A stretch of DNA of 64,000 nt from Paenibacillus odorifer (GTDB lineage Bacteria > Bacillota > Bacilli > Paenibacillales > Paenibacillaceae). Both the position numbers and the translations under genes were made by a program. The DNA lies in assembly GCF_000758725.1 (NCBI RefSeq), contig NZ_CP009428.1, positions 248,001 to 312,000 of the forward strand, written 5' to 3'. The notes below the pieces were generated by a model. It did no database searches, was not told the origin of the DNA, and saw only the letters and a program-made list of their open reading frames with translations. How positions within the stretch are numbered: the first letter of the stretch is position 1; each line of letters begins with the position of its first letter. Below are positions 26,983 to 36,635 of this stretch, piece by piece.

Positions 26983-27297
26983 ATAGAACCGCAAGAGATT
27001 AAACCTAACGATATCAACAGCATCACACGGTTTCTCACCGCATTTGGTGATCCTACTCGGATTCGGATTGTTACGTTATTAGGGAATAAAGGTCGGCTGA
27101 ATGTTGGGGAAATTGCAGGTGAATTCGAAATAAGCAGGCCAGCGATTTCACATCATCTCAAAATCCTACGGGATGCCCGCATTGTTGACCATAAAAAGAG
27201 AGGCCAGGAAGTTTATTACTGGCTGGCGCGTGAACGGCTAGCAACAAACTTTAGGGCGCTTGCTGATTTGGCAACGTCGTTTAATCATGGGGACTAA
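26983..27297 (+). CDS. ArsR-family winged-helix regulator without a canonical start codon
   Basis: An uninterrupted frame of 104 codons from an ATA at 26983 reads as a complete ArsR-type domain. It has FGDPTRIRIVTLLG (about 21-34), the recognition helix SRPAISHHLKILRDARIV (51-68) and the wing KKRGQEVYYW (71-80). No ATG, GTG or TTG exists in frame between the upstream stop (26944) and the helix-turn-helix. A purine-rich GGGGTGGGGAG lies directly before the ATA. Either it starts at ATA or ATT, or a lost base has removed a GTG start: one extra G in the G4 run after GT at 26975-26976 would restore one. No metal-binding cysteines are seen. Short gene-finding passes would miss it. Confidence 0.65.
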   Translation: MEPQEIKPNDINSITRFLTAFGDPTRIRIVTLLGNKGRLNVGEIAGEFEISRPAISHHLKILRDARIVDHKKRGQEVYYWLARERLATNFRALADLATSFNHGD

Positions 27298-27327
27298 GCC
27301 ATCTCAAGGGAATGGTTCAGTCCCATT

Positions 27328-27558
27328 TTAGGATAACCAGGCATTTACCATATCCGAGACGGGTTTATAGATAAATATCATCCATCCCAGTGGGTTAGAG
27401 AACGAAATATGTAACGCATTAATAAGACTGAAGAAAGTTCCCAGCAACAGAAGAAATGAGAAAATCCACATCTCCTTGATTAATTTTTTCCTCCACATCA
27501 GGGGAACTTCAATGGCTGCTATAATGGCTACAACTATGAGAATCACTACTATACCCAA
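27328..27558 (-). CDS. Small two-helix membrane protein, likely germinant-receptor D-type subunit
   Basis: The product has 76 residues from a TTG start with GGAGG 9 bases upstream. Two hydrophobic helices (about 2-20 and 30-50) are separated by a basic loop. The size, topology and position behind a gerA-type gene on the same strand match the small D subunits of spore germinant receptors. The identification rests on this, not on residue motifs. Confidence 0.6.
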   Translation of the reverse strand: MGIVVILIVVAIIAAIEVPLMWRKKLIKEMWIFSFLLLLGTFFSLINALHISFSNPLGWMIFIYKPVSDMVNAWLS

Positions 27559-27765
27559 TATTCACAACCTCCCAAACCATCTAGTTTCGTGATATTAAGT
27601 CTTTGCTCAGTGCTCTTCTGAACATTACTGCGCTTAACAAAACCAAGTGTAGTAATAGGTTAACACTCGATACTCAAAGATTCCACCTACAGATATGCGC
27701 CTTGCGATGTTATACATGGTTTTGTTCACTCCAATTTATCACTTCATAGGTCAAGGTTTCAGGGG

Positions 27766-29358
27766 CTATTCCTCTGTGAGATCTCCCGGTTTTTCCGGTG
27801 GTGTGCTCTTTTCCCGAACGATATTTTTTTTATTGATTAGCTTAGGGCGGGTAAAAATAGCCCAATGCGGCATTCGGAAAAAGGTGTCCTTTTGATCGGC
27901 GAGATTATAGGGAGCAAACGGGCTCAAATAAGGAACGCCAAAGGAACGTAAGCTGCACATGTGAAGAACTATCGCAATAACCCCGATGATGATTCCGAAC
28001 AAACCAAAAGATGCAGCAAGGAACATCATCGGGAAACGGAGCATTCTGATGGTCAGGGCAAGATCGAAGGATGGCAGCACAAAGCTGGAGATAGCAGTAA
28101 TAGCGACGACAATAAGCATGGCAGCAGAAACAATGCCGGCATCAACTGCCGCAGTCCCAATCACCAGGGTGCCTACAATGGATACAGATTGGGCTATGGT
28201 TTGAGGCATTCGTACACTCGCTTCCCTTATAATCTCGAAGGCAAGCTCCATTAAGAGTGCTTCAATAAATGCTGGAAGCGGTACGCCCTCCCGTTGTGCA
28301 GCTAGACTGATCAGCAGGGTTGTGGGCAGCATCTCCTGATGAAAGGTAGTAATAGCTACATACAAAGATGGGGCTAGTAGTGAAATGAAAATACTGAAGT
28401 ATCTAAGCATCCGTACTAAGGTGCTGACATCGGCACGTTGATAATAATCTTCCGCTGTCTGCATGAAGGAAACGAATAAGGTAGGCACCGTCATTACTAT
28501 AGGAGTCCCATCTACTAATATGGCTACTTTTCCTTCCATAAGAGCAGCAGCTATAACGTCAGGACGTTCCGTATGATGGATGGTTGGAAATGGGGTATAG
28601 GTTTCATCCTCGATTAATTCTTCGATATAGCCACTTTCCAGGATACCGTCAATGTCGATCCGATCTAAACGTGAGTGTACTTCTTGCAGAATCTCATCAC
28701 TAACAATGCCATTGATGTACATGAGGGCTACGTCTGTCTGTGTTACACGTCCAATTTGCTGTGTTTCTAACCAAAGATTGGGGTCTTTTATTTTCCGCCG
28801 GATTAATGCGGTATTCGTGCGTAAGCTTTCTGTGAAGGCTTCCTTTGGTCCACGAATCACCGTTTCAGTGGCACTTTCCGTTACGCCACGGTCTTTCCAG
28901 TCACGCATGCCTATGGTGAACCCTTTGGTATATCCATTGAGTAAGAGGATCACATCTCCGGATAATAGAGAGGTGAATAAAGAATTGAACTCCGTCGCAT
29001 CTTTAATATCCCCTACAGTGAGCATGTGATCTTTTAATAATTGATAGTTGGCTGTTTGTGTATCAAGACTTGGATCTGGAAGTTCTAAGATTAGTGATTC
29101 CAGAATGAAATCCTGAATAGCTTTACTATCCGCCAATCCATCTGTATAGAAAATAGCTGCTTTAATCTGGTGTTTGGAACCAATAAAGAATTCTCTAATC
29201 ACAAGATCTGTACTATTGCCGAGTGTTGTTTTTATATATTGAATATTATCTTGAAGTTTTTCTTTAATAGGTTCCTTAGGTAATTCTTTAGTGGGGTTGG
29301 GGTGCCCTAATGAAGGGTTCTTAAAAACTTTTGTTATTGTTCTGTTCAGAAATCCCAT
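27766..29358 (-). CDS. GerA-family spore germination protein (A subunit)
   Basis: The product has 530 residues. An N-terminal hydrophilic part (about 1-300), with the family's IREFFIGSKHQIKAAIFYTDGL and PFPTIHHTERPD phrases, precedes about five to six membrane helices (about 300-480). The C-terminal tail is Lys/Pro-rich. GerAA-type subunits sit in the inner spore membrane and take part in nutrient sensing. No B or C subunit gene adjoins it, only a small two-helix gene, so it is an orphan or partial receptor locus. The start carries AGAGGG-type spacing upstream. Confidence 0.92.
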   Translation of the reverse strand: MGFLNRTITKVFKNPSLGHPNPTKELPKEPIKEKLQDNIQYIKTTLGNSTDLVIREFFIGSKHQIKAAIFYTDGLADSKAIQDFILESLILELPDPSLDTQTANYQLLKDHMLTVGDIKDATEFNSLFTSLLSGDVILLLNGYTKGFTIGMRDWKDRGVTESATETVIRGPKEAFTESLRTNTALIRRKIKDPNLWLETQQIGRVTQTDVALMYINGIVSDEILQEVHSRLDRIDIDGILESGYIEELIEDETYTPFPTIHHTERPDVIAAALMEGKVAILVDGTPIVMTVPTLFVSFMQTAEDYYQRADVSTLVRMLRYFSIFISLLAPSLYVAITTFHQEMLPTTLLISLAAQREGVPLPAFIEALLMELAFEIIREASVRMPQTIAQSVSIVGTLVIGTAAVDAGIVSAAMLIVVAITAISSFVLPSFDLALTIRMLRFPMMFLAASFGLFGIIIGVIAIVLHMCSLRSFGVPYLSPFAPYNLADQKDTFFRMPHWAIFTRPKLINKKNIVREKSTPPEKPGDLTEE

Positions 29359-29450
29359 AGTTGTTATCCCTCTTCCGCTGGTGCTGTAAATATAGCTATT
29401 ACCATAATGAGGTGGGATTATTCTGAACCATAGATGGGTTCATACACACC

Positions 29451-29479
29451 AAAAAAGCCGCAGAGAGATTCTCTGCAGC
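29451..29479 (-). terminator. Terminator of udk
   Basis: Stem GCAGAGA / TCTCTGC with a GAT-type loop and outer GC pairs is followed on the minus strand by TTTTTT, 26 bases after the udk stop. Confidence 0.9.
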
Positions 29480-29504
29480 TAGCTAGAAGCGCTTAATTAA
29501 GACT

Positions 29505-30140
29505 TTAAGACGTCCAATCGTTATATAAATGCTTCTCCGTTAGGATGGACAACAACTGAATACCAACCTCATTATGGCCACCTTCAGGGATGATCAGGTC
29601 AGCGTATTTTTTGGATGGTTCGATAAACGCTTCATGCATAGGTTTAACTGTACTCAAATATTGATGATGGATCGACTGGATGCTCCGTCCACGTTCTTCA
29701 ATATCTCTAAGGACCCGGCGGAGAATACGCACATCAGGATCGGCATCCACGAATACCTTGATGTCGAGCATTTCACGGAGATTCTCGTCAGAAAGGACGT
29801 GGAGTCCCTCAATGATTACAATATTGTTTGGCTTCAGTTCTACCGTCTCTGTAGTGGAGCGGGCATGGACTGTAAAGTCATACACGGGAGCGAATGCGGT
29901 CTGTTCTTCACGCAGAGATTTAAGATGCTCAATGAGCAGCTCGTTATCGAAAGCGAAAGGATGATCGTAATTAATGGATTCACGTTCAGCAAAGCTGAGA
30001 TGTGAGTGATCCTTATAGTAGTTATCTTGAGATATGAAAGTTACCTTTCCCGTTCCAAGACGGTCAATGACGGAGCGGGCTACGGTTGTTTTTCCCGAGC
30101 CGGTGCCGCCGGCGATACCAATAATGAGCATGTGATTCAA
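29505..30140 (-). CDS. udk: Uridine kinase
   Basis: The product has 211 residues. It phosphorylates uridine and cytidine for pyrimidine salvage. The P-loop GGTGSGKTT is at about 11-19, with ISQDNYYKD (substrate region), YDHPFAFD and DADPDVRILRRVLRDIEERGRS in family order. The TTG start lies 4 bases from GGGAGG; the ATG four codons in is an alternative. It is a single gene with its own terminator. Confidence 0.95.
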   Translation of the reverse strand: MNHMLIIGIAGGTGSGKTTVARSVIDRLGTGKVTFISQDNYYKDHSHLSFAERESINYDHPFAFDNELLIEHLKSLREEQTAFAPVYDFTVHARSTTETVELKPNNIVIIEGLHVLSDENLREMLDIKVFVDADPDVRILRRVLRDIEERGRSIQSIHHQYLSTVKPMHEAFIEPSKKYADLIIPEGGHNEVGIQLLSILTEKHLYNDWTS

Positions 30141-30288
30141 TAACCCTCCCTAAGATTGCCGTTGCAATTCCAATATTGTAGCACAGCGCTCATGTTTTTT
30201 CACCTTAGATCGGGTAAAATTAAGATGGGATTTTTGGAAATTCGTCTATATTAGGGACAAGGCAAATCCGGAAGGGGTTATTCAACGA

Positions 30289-31389
30289 ATGAACGGAAAA
30301 AAATCAGTACAAGAGGCTTTTAATGAAACGGCCTATCGAATCGCAGGGAATGGGAATAGAGATGTGCAAGTGTTGAAGGAAGCCTTGGCAGCCGTAGAGA
30401 ACAGTATGGCATCTGATATCTATGGAACGGGCGAAGTGATTGAAGATTTCCAGACGAAAATGGCGAATATCCTGGGCAAAGAAACCGCAGTTTTCTTTCC
30501 GAGCGGAACGATGGCGCAGCAAATCGCTTTAAGAATCTGGTGCGATGAAAAAGAGGTGAAAAAAGTAGCCTATCATCCCTTATGCCACTTGGAGATTCAT
30601 GAGCAGGATGGCATGAAGGAATTACATCATATTGAGCCTATCTTGCTTGCGGATAAGGACCGATTAATCACTTTGGAGGATGTGGCGAATCTAAAGGACG
30701 ATATCGCTTGTCTGTTGCTGGAATTACCCCAGCGCGAGATTGGTGGTCAGCTGCCAGAGTACACGGAGCTTGAAGCTATTTCTGCTCATTGCCGTGCACG
30801 CGGCATTAAATTGCATTTGGATGGGGCGAGATTATTTGAGATTCTTCCGTATTACGGGAAGTCAGCAGCTGAAATCTCTGCACTCTTTGATAGTGTGTAT
30901 ATATCCTTTTATAAAGGAATTGGAGGAATCGCCGGGGCAATTCTTGCAGGCAGCGAAGACTTTACGAAGCAATCAAAGATATGGAAACGGCGGCATGGTG
31001 GAGACTTAATCAGCTTATATCCGTACATCATTTCTTCTGATTATTATTTCCGGCAAAGAGAGGGCAGGATGCAGCAGTATTATGAAGGCGCGAAGGAGCT
31101 TGCTGCTTGGGTTAATCAATGTCACGACGTAACCACTCTGCCCGCTCAACCTGTCTCCAATATGTTTCACATGCATTTTCACATGTCTAAGGAACAAATT
31201 GAACCGATTCTGTCAGCGGTGTATGAGGCGACAGGAATCGGTTTAAGCGCGGGAATAAGAGCTACCGGGGAACATACTTCTTATTGTGAGATCAGCATTG
31301 GAGACAAGTATGCCGACATCCCAAAAGAAAAGCTTAGAGAGTTTTTTCTGCTGCTCGATAAGCTAATGAGCGAATCATCTGCCGAGTAA
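30289..31389 (+). CDS. Low-specificity threonine aldolase family PLP enzyme
   Basis: The product has 366 residues and a fold-type-I PLP enzyme of the beta-eliminating-lyase/threonine-aldolase group. The PLP lysine is Lys209 (SFYKGIGG). IYGTGEV, PSGTMAQQIAL and HLDGARLFE match the expected cofactor and substrate phrases. It would cleave threonine or allo-threonine to glycine and acetaldehyde. Its 3' end overlaps the convergent glycosyltransferase gene by 15 bp. Confidence 0.87.
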   Translation: MNGKKSVQEAFNETAYRIAGNGNRDVQVLKEALAAVENSMASDIYGTGEVIEDFQTKMANILGKETAVFFPSGTMAQQIALRIWCDEKEVKKVAYHPLCHLEIHEQDGMKELHHIEPILLADKDRLITLEDVANLKDDIACLLLELPQREIGGQLPEYTELEAISAHCRARGIKLHLDGARLFEILPYYGKSAAEISALFDSVYISFYKGIGGIAGAILAGSEDFTKQSKIWKRRHGGDLISLYPYIISSDYYFRQREGRMQQYYEGAKELAAWVNQCHDVTTLPAQPVSNMFHMHFHMSKEQIEPILSAVYEATGIGLSAGIRATGEHTSYCEISIGDKYADIPKEKLREFFLLLDKLMSESSAE

Positions 31390-32691
31390 CGTACGGAGTA
31401 AGGAGATTCGTAATAATTGTTTTTTAATAAGCTTCATGCGAAACTCATTTTTTAATTGATTGTAGATCAGCGGGCAATGGTTAAGCGCCCAATGGTACAT
31501 GAATTTAAAGTCTGTAGCATCTTTTGCAGAATTTAATAAATAGTATGAGATCGTATCGTAAGCATTATGGTTGAACCATTCCGTCATTTCCTGTGCGTTA
31601 TATCCATATTTCTGCACGGCCATATTCTTAATGAGTTTCTTTTCTTCCAGATTCTCAATTAAGAATCCCTGGCTCAGATTAAAGGTGATATTATTCCCGT
31701 GTATTCTGTACACGCCGGCAATCACATCAATGAAGCCCGCATCACCTACCAGCAGGGAACGCAAATAGATGGAAGCATCGTTGACCATATTCATATCTAG
31801 GATATCCATAGCCATTAAGGCCTCTCGTTTAAAGACAGTAGTTAAAGTAGAGGCGGGTTTTGGATATCCTTTTTTCTCAAAATTCATGAAATAATCGCGT
31901 TTCTTAATAATGCTGCTAAGCTGCAGATTGGAGATTTTTAGTTGTTTGGCTTTGGAATACTCCAGGAACACATTCGCAGCTACAAATGAAATTTCGGGAT
32001 GAAGGAGATGGAAGCGGACCGCTTTACTGAAATAATTCATGTCGATCAGATAATCATCATCATCGAGAAAAAGAACATATTCCCCATCACCATGTGCAGC
32101 GAAAGCTTTTCGGCGATTATTTCCAGGTCCGCTATTGGTAGCATTGCGCATGTAAATGACCCGTGGCTCCGCCCCAAAGTGTTGCTGCATTAACTCTTCC
32201 GTGCCATCTGTAGAACAATCATCAATCACTGTAATCTCTTTATTGGGATAGTCCTGCATTAAGATACTTTGGATCGCTTGGTATAGGAATGCTTTTCTAT
32301 TATAGGTAGTGATAATGACACTGATCTTGGGGGAATCGGCTAAGGACTGGACCGTTGGATAGGAAATTTCCGTATCCGAAATGCGGCTTTCCATTTTAAC
32401 CAACCCCTGAATTAAACCTGCGATATCGCTGGCAACAATGCTGAATTGTTCAGATAAATAGAATTTCAAGGTATCCTCTGAAGCCCTCCCCGTGAGATAA
32501 GCATGAATAACCTCAGATAAGGTTTCCAGATAAGGTTTGATTTGTACATTTTGTTCTTGATCTATGATCTGGCGGCATCTTTGCAATAGTTCTGTATCAT
32601 CTATTTGGATGGTGGGTGAATGGTTTATTTCATCATTTAGGTCATTTAAAAAGACGTAACAGGCTTGCTGCAAAACCTCGCTATGATCCAT
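31375..32691 (-). CDS. Family 2 glycosyltransferase of the surface-glycan operon
   Basis: The product has 438 residues from the ATG at 32691, which has AGGAGG at correct spacing; the frame extends to 32727. An N-terminal helical domain (about 1-120) precedes a GT-A domain with VIITTYNR, a DDCSTDGT nucleotide-sugar site and a DDDD metal-binding cluster. A C-terminal helical extension follows. It is the last gene of a four-gene operon and probably adds a sugar to a lipid-linked repeat unit. Specificity is unknown. Confidence 0.9.
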   Translation of the reverse strand: MDHSEVLQQACYVFLNDLNDEINHSPTIQIDDTELLQRCRQIIDQEQNVQIKPYLETLSEVIHAYLTGRASEDTLKFYLSEQFSIVASDIAGLIQGLVKMESRISDTEISYPTVQSLADSPKISVIITTYNRKAFLYQAIQSILMQDYPNKEITVIDDCSTDGTEELMQQHFGAEPRVIYMRNATNSGPGNNRRKAFAAHGDGEYVLFLDDDDYLIDMNYFSKAVRFHLLHPEISFVAANVFLEYSKAKQLKISNLQLSSIIKKRDYFMNFEKKGYPKPASTLTTVFKREALMAMDILDMNMVNDASIYLRSLLVGDAGFIDVIAGVYRIHGNNITFNLSQGFLIENLEEKKLIKNMAVQKYGYNAQEMTEWFNHNAYDTISYYLLNSAKDATDFKFMYHWALNHCPLIYNQLKNEFRMKLIKKQLLRISLLRTLLGR

Positions 32692-32710
32692 TTCCAGTCC
32701 TCCTGTTGTG

Positions 32711-34258
32711 TTATTTGGATAAACCACTTACCTCAGGCTGAGCGTTAATTTTATTTTTGAGTTTATATCGATACTTTTTGAGATGTTCCCATGTATAGAG
32801 GAAGACTTCCCGTTCCATTAAAGAGCCGATTACGAAATATACAGGCAAGATCACAAATCCTAGAAGTACACCCCAGATCATAAGCCCCAGATAGGAATGG
32901 ATCGGGATGTCGATGGCGGTGGTGATTAGAATAATGCCTACAAAAACTACTGCATTCGTGAGCCATCTTCTAAAAGTGACCCAAGGACTGCGGTCCAGTA
33001 AATGTTTGCTGGCATAGATTACAATATCTATGGAGCGGTATAAGAGGGCAGCTATCGTTCCCATTAGTACACCGTAAATTCCCATGAAGATTACGAAGAC
33101 AATAGAAGCCACCAGATTAATGGCGGATTCCAGAATGGAACGGTTTTGTGTTTTTTTGAAATGTCCAGCGATGGTAATCACATTATTGGAAGACGTTCTG
33201 GCATTGGTTAATAATTTGATGACTACGAACAGGATCGGCAGCCACATATCAATGTAATTCACGTCGTTTACCCCAGCCGTATACAATTTCATAAAGGGTA
33301 AAATCAAAATGTAAGCCACCGTTAGAATCGAGAAGATAAGCCCCATGAAATACACTTCGTAAGCATCATAAAATTTAATAAATGCTTCTTTGCTCTCATG
33401 GTAGCTTTGCCCGAGGGCAGCCTTCACACTTCCGTTTATGGTCTGGACGATATTATCCACGATCGTAAAAATCATATTGTACATAACATAGATACTGACG
33501 ATTTTTAGATTCGTAAAGATGGTTAATATGAGTACGTCCGTATTTCTAAACACCAAGTAGGAGATTTCATGGACTAATACGGAATTCTTTTGACCAATGG
33601 CTTCATAGTCTGGTTTGAGATTCAGGTTGATCCACTTGTAATTCTTATTCATATAAATATAGAAAGCGATAATTTGAAGTAAGGTTAAGATAAAATAGGA
33701 AGCTTGAACGGCAATAATGTCCACACCTTGCAGTAATAACAGAATCCGGATCAGGCTGTTCATAATATTAGCCACAGTGACAATAGAAGTCTCTACATAG
33801 CTTTTTCCCTCCGCAGCGAGCAGGACCTTGAATTTTCCCTGAAAATAATAATTGATCGCTCCGCCCATCCCTGTAAGCAAAATAATGACCATAATCGATA
33901 ATTTATCGATCTCAGAAGAGATCACCAGCGGGTACACGATGGCGAGTAGCAGTACGGCGAAGAAATAGTAAATGCCTGTTTTTTTATAATAGCTGGAGGT
34001 GGCAGCCAGAATAGAGTTAATATTGTTTTTATTATTCGAAGCTACCGGCTTATAAAGCGCTTGGATCGAGGCCGCTCCAACACCTGCTTCCAGCAGCGCC
34101 AAATAACTAATAATCTGCACAATCGAAGCGATCAACCCATTGGCCTCAGAGCCATAGTTGACCATTATCAGTCTGGGTATAAAAAAACCGAGGATGATCG
34201 TGATGAGTTGACTTCCCAGTCCAAAGGATAAGTTAAGAATGCTCCGTTTGGCTTTCAT
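32711..34258 (-). CDS. Polysaccharide flippase (Wzx/MATE-like)
   Basis: The product has 515 residues and about 12-14 hydrophobic helices, typical of the polysaccharide transport family. The N-terminal SILNLSFGLGSQLITIILGFFIPRLI matches flippase starts. It would move a lipid-linked oligosaccharide across the membrane. Its start overlaps the pyruvyl transferase stop by 26 bp, with GGGGG upstream. Confidence 0.9.
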   Translation of the reverse strand: MKAKRSILNLSFGLGSQLITIILGFFIPRLIMVNYGSEANGLIASIVQIISYLALLEAGVGAASIQALYKPVASNNKNNINSILAATSSYYKKTGIYYFFAVLLLAIVYPLVISSEIDKLSIMVIILLTGMGGAINYYFQGKFKVLLAAEGKSYVETSIVTVANIMNSLIRILLLLQGVDIIAVQASYFILTLLQIIAFYIYMNKNYKWINLNLKPDYEAIGQKNSVLVHEISYLVFRNTDVLILTIFTNLKIVSIYVMYNMIFTIVDNIVQTINGSVKAALGQSYHESKEAFIKFYDAYEVYFMGLIFSILTVAYILILPFMKLYTAGVNDVNYIDMWLPILFVVIKLLTNARTSSNNVITIAGHFKKTQNRSILESAINLVASIVFVIFMGIYGVLMGTIAALLYRSIDIVIYASKHLLDRSPWVTFRRWLTNAVVFVGIILITTAIDIPIHSYLGLMIWGVLLGFVILPVYFVIGSLMEREVFLYTWEHLKKYRYKLKNKINAQPEVSGLSK

Positions 34259-35360
34259 AACGAATCCCCCTTTCGTAAAGCGATAAATACGTATCTAGGT
34301 GCTCGAAATGCCTTTCGGCTTGTTTTGCTTGCAGTGTGACATCCATAGAGCAGGTGATCATACTTTCAAAAATCTGTGCAGGCTGGACCTGTTCCAGCGT
34401 ATTGAAATCGGCATACAGACCTGTGAACCCAACATCTTTCATTACATTGATCATTTTTTTGCTGTAGGCTACGGGGAATACCGGTTTATTAAATACCCAG
34501 CCCAGAATCATTGCATGGAATCTTGAAGCCACAATAGATCTGGCATTAGCTAACACGGACAATACTTCTTCCATGTTCGTTTTATATAAATGCACTTGCA
34601 TAGCATCCTTGTAGGAGGGACCGATAAGGCGCTGAATCTCTTCAATTGCCAGTTGATCGCCTTCGTGTTCGCAAAATGACATGAAATGAACCGCGTAACC
34701 TTTTTCAATGAAATAAATTGCGAGTTCTTTCATTTTTTCATAATAGAGGTTGTCAAAACCGTTCAGACCTTTCGCAGAAGGTTTAATAACGGATAAGACG
34801 ATGTAATCCTCCGGTTCGTTTGGAATATCTGGCGGGTCTAGCTGAAAAATAATATCTGGGGCTAAGCGGACATTATCCAGATCCTTAAATAAATCATAAG
34901 AGTACTGTTCTCTGAAACATATATCTGTATAATCCTTGAAAATCCGCTTGTGCTCATCATAGTATTCTTGATTTGTAAAAGGGCCAAAATTAGATCCTAA
35001 CAGATAGTAAGGCTTATTTTGATTACGAATGACTTCTGCATTCTTGAAATGCTCTGCCCAGTGGTCTGCCTCCATGAAAATCGAGCCGCCGATATGAACG
35101 ACGCCATCTGAGTGATCTGCCAGATATTTGTGAGCCACATTATGTATCTTTAGCTTCCTGCAAATATAGCCAATGCCTCTTAGAAGAAGGGAATCGGAAG
35201 GATACACTTTGAGGTTAGGGAGCTCTTTGAAACATTGTTTATAGAGGCGTGGTGCGCAAATTCTGAATCTGGTATCCGGATATCTTTCGCATAGCACCTT
35301 AATGAATAGATCATCACCCAGATTAAATTCGGTATAGGCGTATATCAGCATCTTTTTCAT
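34233..35360 (-). CDS. Polysaccharide pyruvyl transferase family protein
   Basis: The product has 375 residues. Family phrases are the N-terminal NLGDDLF, HIGGSIFMEADHW, the GSNFGPF block, FREQYSYDLF and late SRFHAMILGW with KPVFPVAYSKK. Such enzymes add pyruvyl ketals to cell-wall or exopolysaccharides. In Bacillales CsaB this lets S-layer proteins bind the wall. The start overlaps the preceding GT2 stop (ATGA), giving coupled translation. Target glycan unknown. Confidence 0.9.
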   Translation of the reverse strand: MKKMLIYAYTEFNLGDDLFIKVLCERYPDTRFRICAPRLYKQCFKELPNLKVYPSDSLLLRGIGYICRKLKIHNVAHKYLADHSDGVVHIGGSIFMEADHWAEHFKNAEVIRNQNKPYYLLGSNFGPFTNQEYYDEHKRIFKDYTDICFREQYSYDLFKDLDNVRLAPDIIFQLDPPDIPNEPEDYIVLSVIKPSAKGLNGFDNLYYEKMKELAIYFIEKGYAVHFMSFCEHEGDQLAIEEIQRLIGPSYKDAMQVHLYKTNMEEVLSVLANARSIVASRFHAMILGWVFNKPVFPVAYSKKMINVMKDVGFTGLYADFNTLEQVQPAQIFESMITCSMDVTLQAKQAERHFEHLDTYLSLYERGIRYESQTEHS

Positions 35361-36415
35361 ATTCTAGATTCCTTTCGGGTTCCGTTCCCTTTAAGTAGGT
35401 TGCGCTTGAACCTGGATAAGCTTCTCTCCACAGAGATGAATCTGTGATATAGAAGCGGGGAGATTAAAAATGTTCTGATATAAAGGGTTAATCTGCGATT
35501 ATCTCCTCTATAACGTCTTATGAGTTCATCCATTTCTTGATTGAGCTTGGGATAGGTATGGTTGATGTCACGAAGTAATTCCTGAATGCTTACCCCTTCC
35601 GTACCATTTAGACAGGTTTTGAGGTTGAAAAAGTAGTTCTCAATCAGCTCCCGGTTCATTAACAATGGGGAGATCGTATCTAGTTCAGCAAAGGGATAGG
35701 TTTTGAAATATTCATCCACCCTTTTAAAAGCATCCACTACATCAAATTTATTCACGTTATAGCTGTTGGAGATGGAGGAGTTTCTCTGTAAATAAAATGA
35801 TAGTATATCCGGGATTGAGATGACTCTGGCCGCTCTGGACAAGGCTTTGTAGATGAACTCTTGATCCTCTCCATTCACACAGCGTTCTGTATAACCTAGC
35901 TCGTGGAGAAGTAGGAATTCTCGCTTATAAGCGATACTCCCTGTCCATATTCGCAAGCTCTTGTTCACGAAAATCCGCGCCAGTGCTTCACTTCCCGTCA
36001 CGTCGCTGAAATCAGAGGTACAGCTCAATAGAGTTTCTCTGCCTTCGGAGACATGATTATAACCCCAGCAAATAATCTCGGGTTGTTCATCTTGGGTATA
36101 AGACTGAAGGGTTGAGACCAAGTCTGCGGAGACATAATCGTCTCCATCTACAAAAAGAACATAATTACCTGTGGCTTCAGCTAAACCCCTATTTCTAGCC
36201 GCGCTTACTCCATGATTCTCCGTTCGAATGACTTTACAGAAAAGGCCGGGATTACGCGAAAGAATCTTTTCTATAACGTTGTAAGTGTTATCCGTAGAAC
36301 CATCATCTACGATGATGACCTCGAAATGCGGATCGCTTTGGTCAAGGAGTGAATTGAACATAGGGGTTATATACTGCTCTATATTGTATACCGGGATCAC
36401 AAGGCTTAGATTCAT
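35357..36415 (-). CDS. Family 2 glycosyltransferase
   Basis: The product has 352 residues. A GT-A fold begins SLVIPVYNIEQYI, with VDDGSTDNT (36-44) and the VDGDDYVS metal and acceptor region (about 89-96). It is the first gene of the glycan operon with AAAGGAG before the ATG. It is probably the transferase that starts or extends the repeat unit. Confidence 0.92.
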   Translation of the reverse strand: MNLSLVIPVYNIEQYITPMFNSLLDQSDPHFEVIIVDDGSTDNTYNVIEKILSRNPGLFCKVIRTENHGVSAARNRGLAEATGNYVLFVDGDDYVSADLVSTLQSYTQDEQPEIICWGYNHVSEGRETLLSCTSDFSDVTGSEALARIFVNKSLRIWTGSIAYKREFLLLHELGYTERCVNGEDQEFIYKALSRAARVISIPDILSFYLQRNSSISNSYNVNKFDVVDAFKRVDEYFKTYPFAELDTISPLLMNRELIENYFFNLKTCLNGTEGVSIQELLRDINHTYPKLNQEMDELIRRYRGDNRRLTLYIRTFLISPLLYHRFISVERSLSRFKRNLLKGNGTRKESRI

Positions 36416-36635
36416 GGGCTCGCTCCTTTCCTGTGTAAAACGGGATGATAAGCTATCTTAAGCTTACCCCTCGTATGAAAAGATTGTATATACTACTTTA
36501 GTTTACTTATTGCTGGCTCTACTCGTTGTAGCATCATGTGAATAATAATTATTACAATATGTAAAATGAAAATATTATGGTTTGGTTTAACATAGATAGA
36601 AAGCCAACAAAACGTTCGAAGCGGAGGGATCTGGG

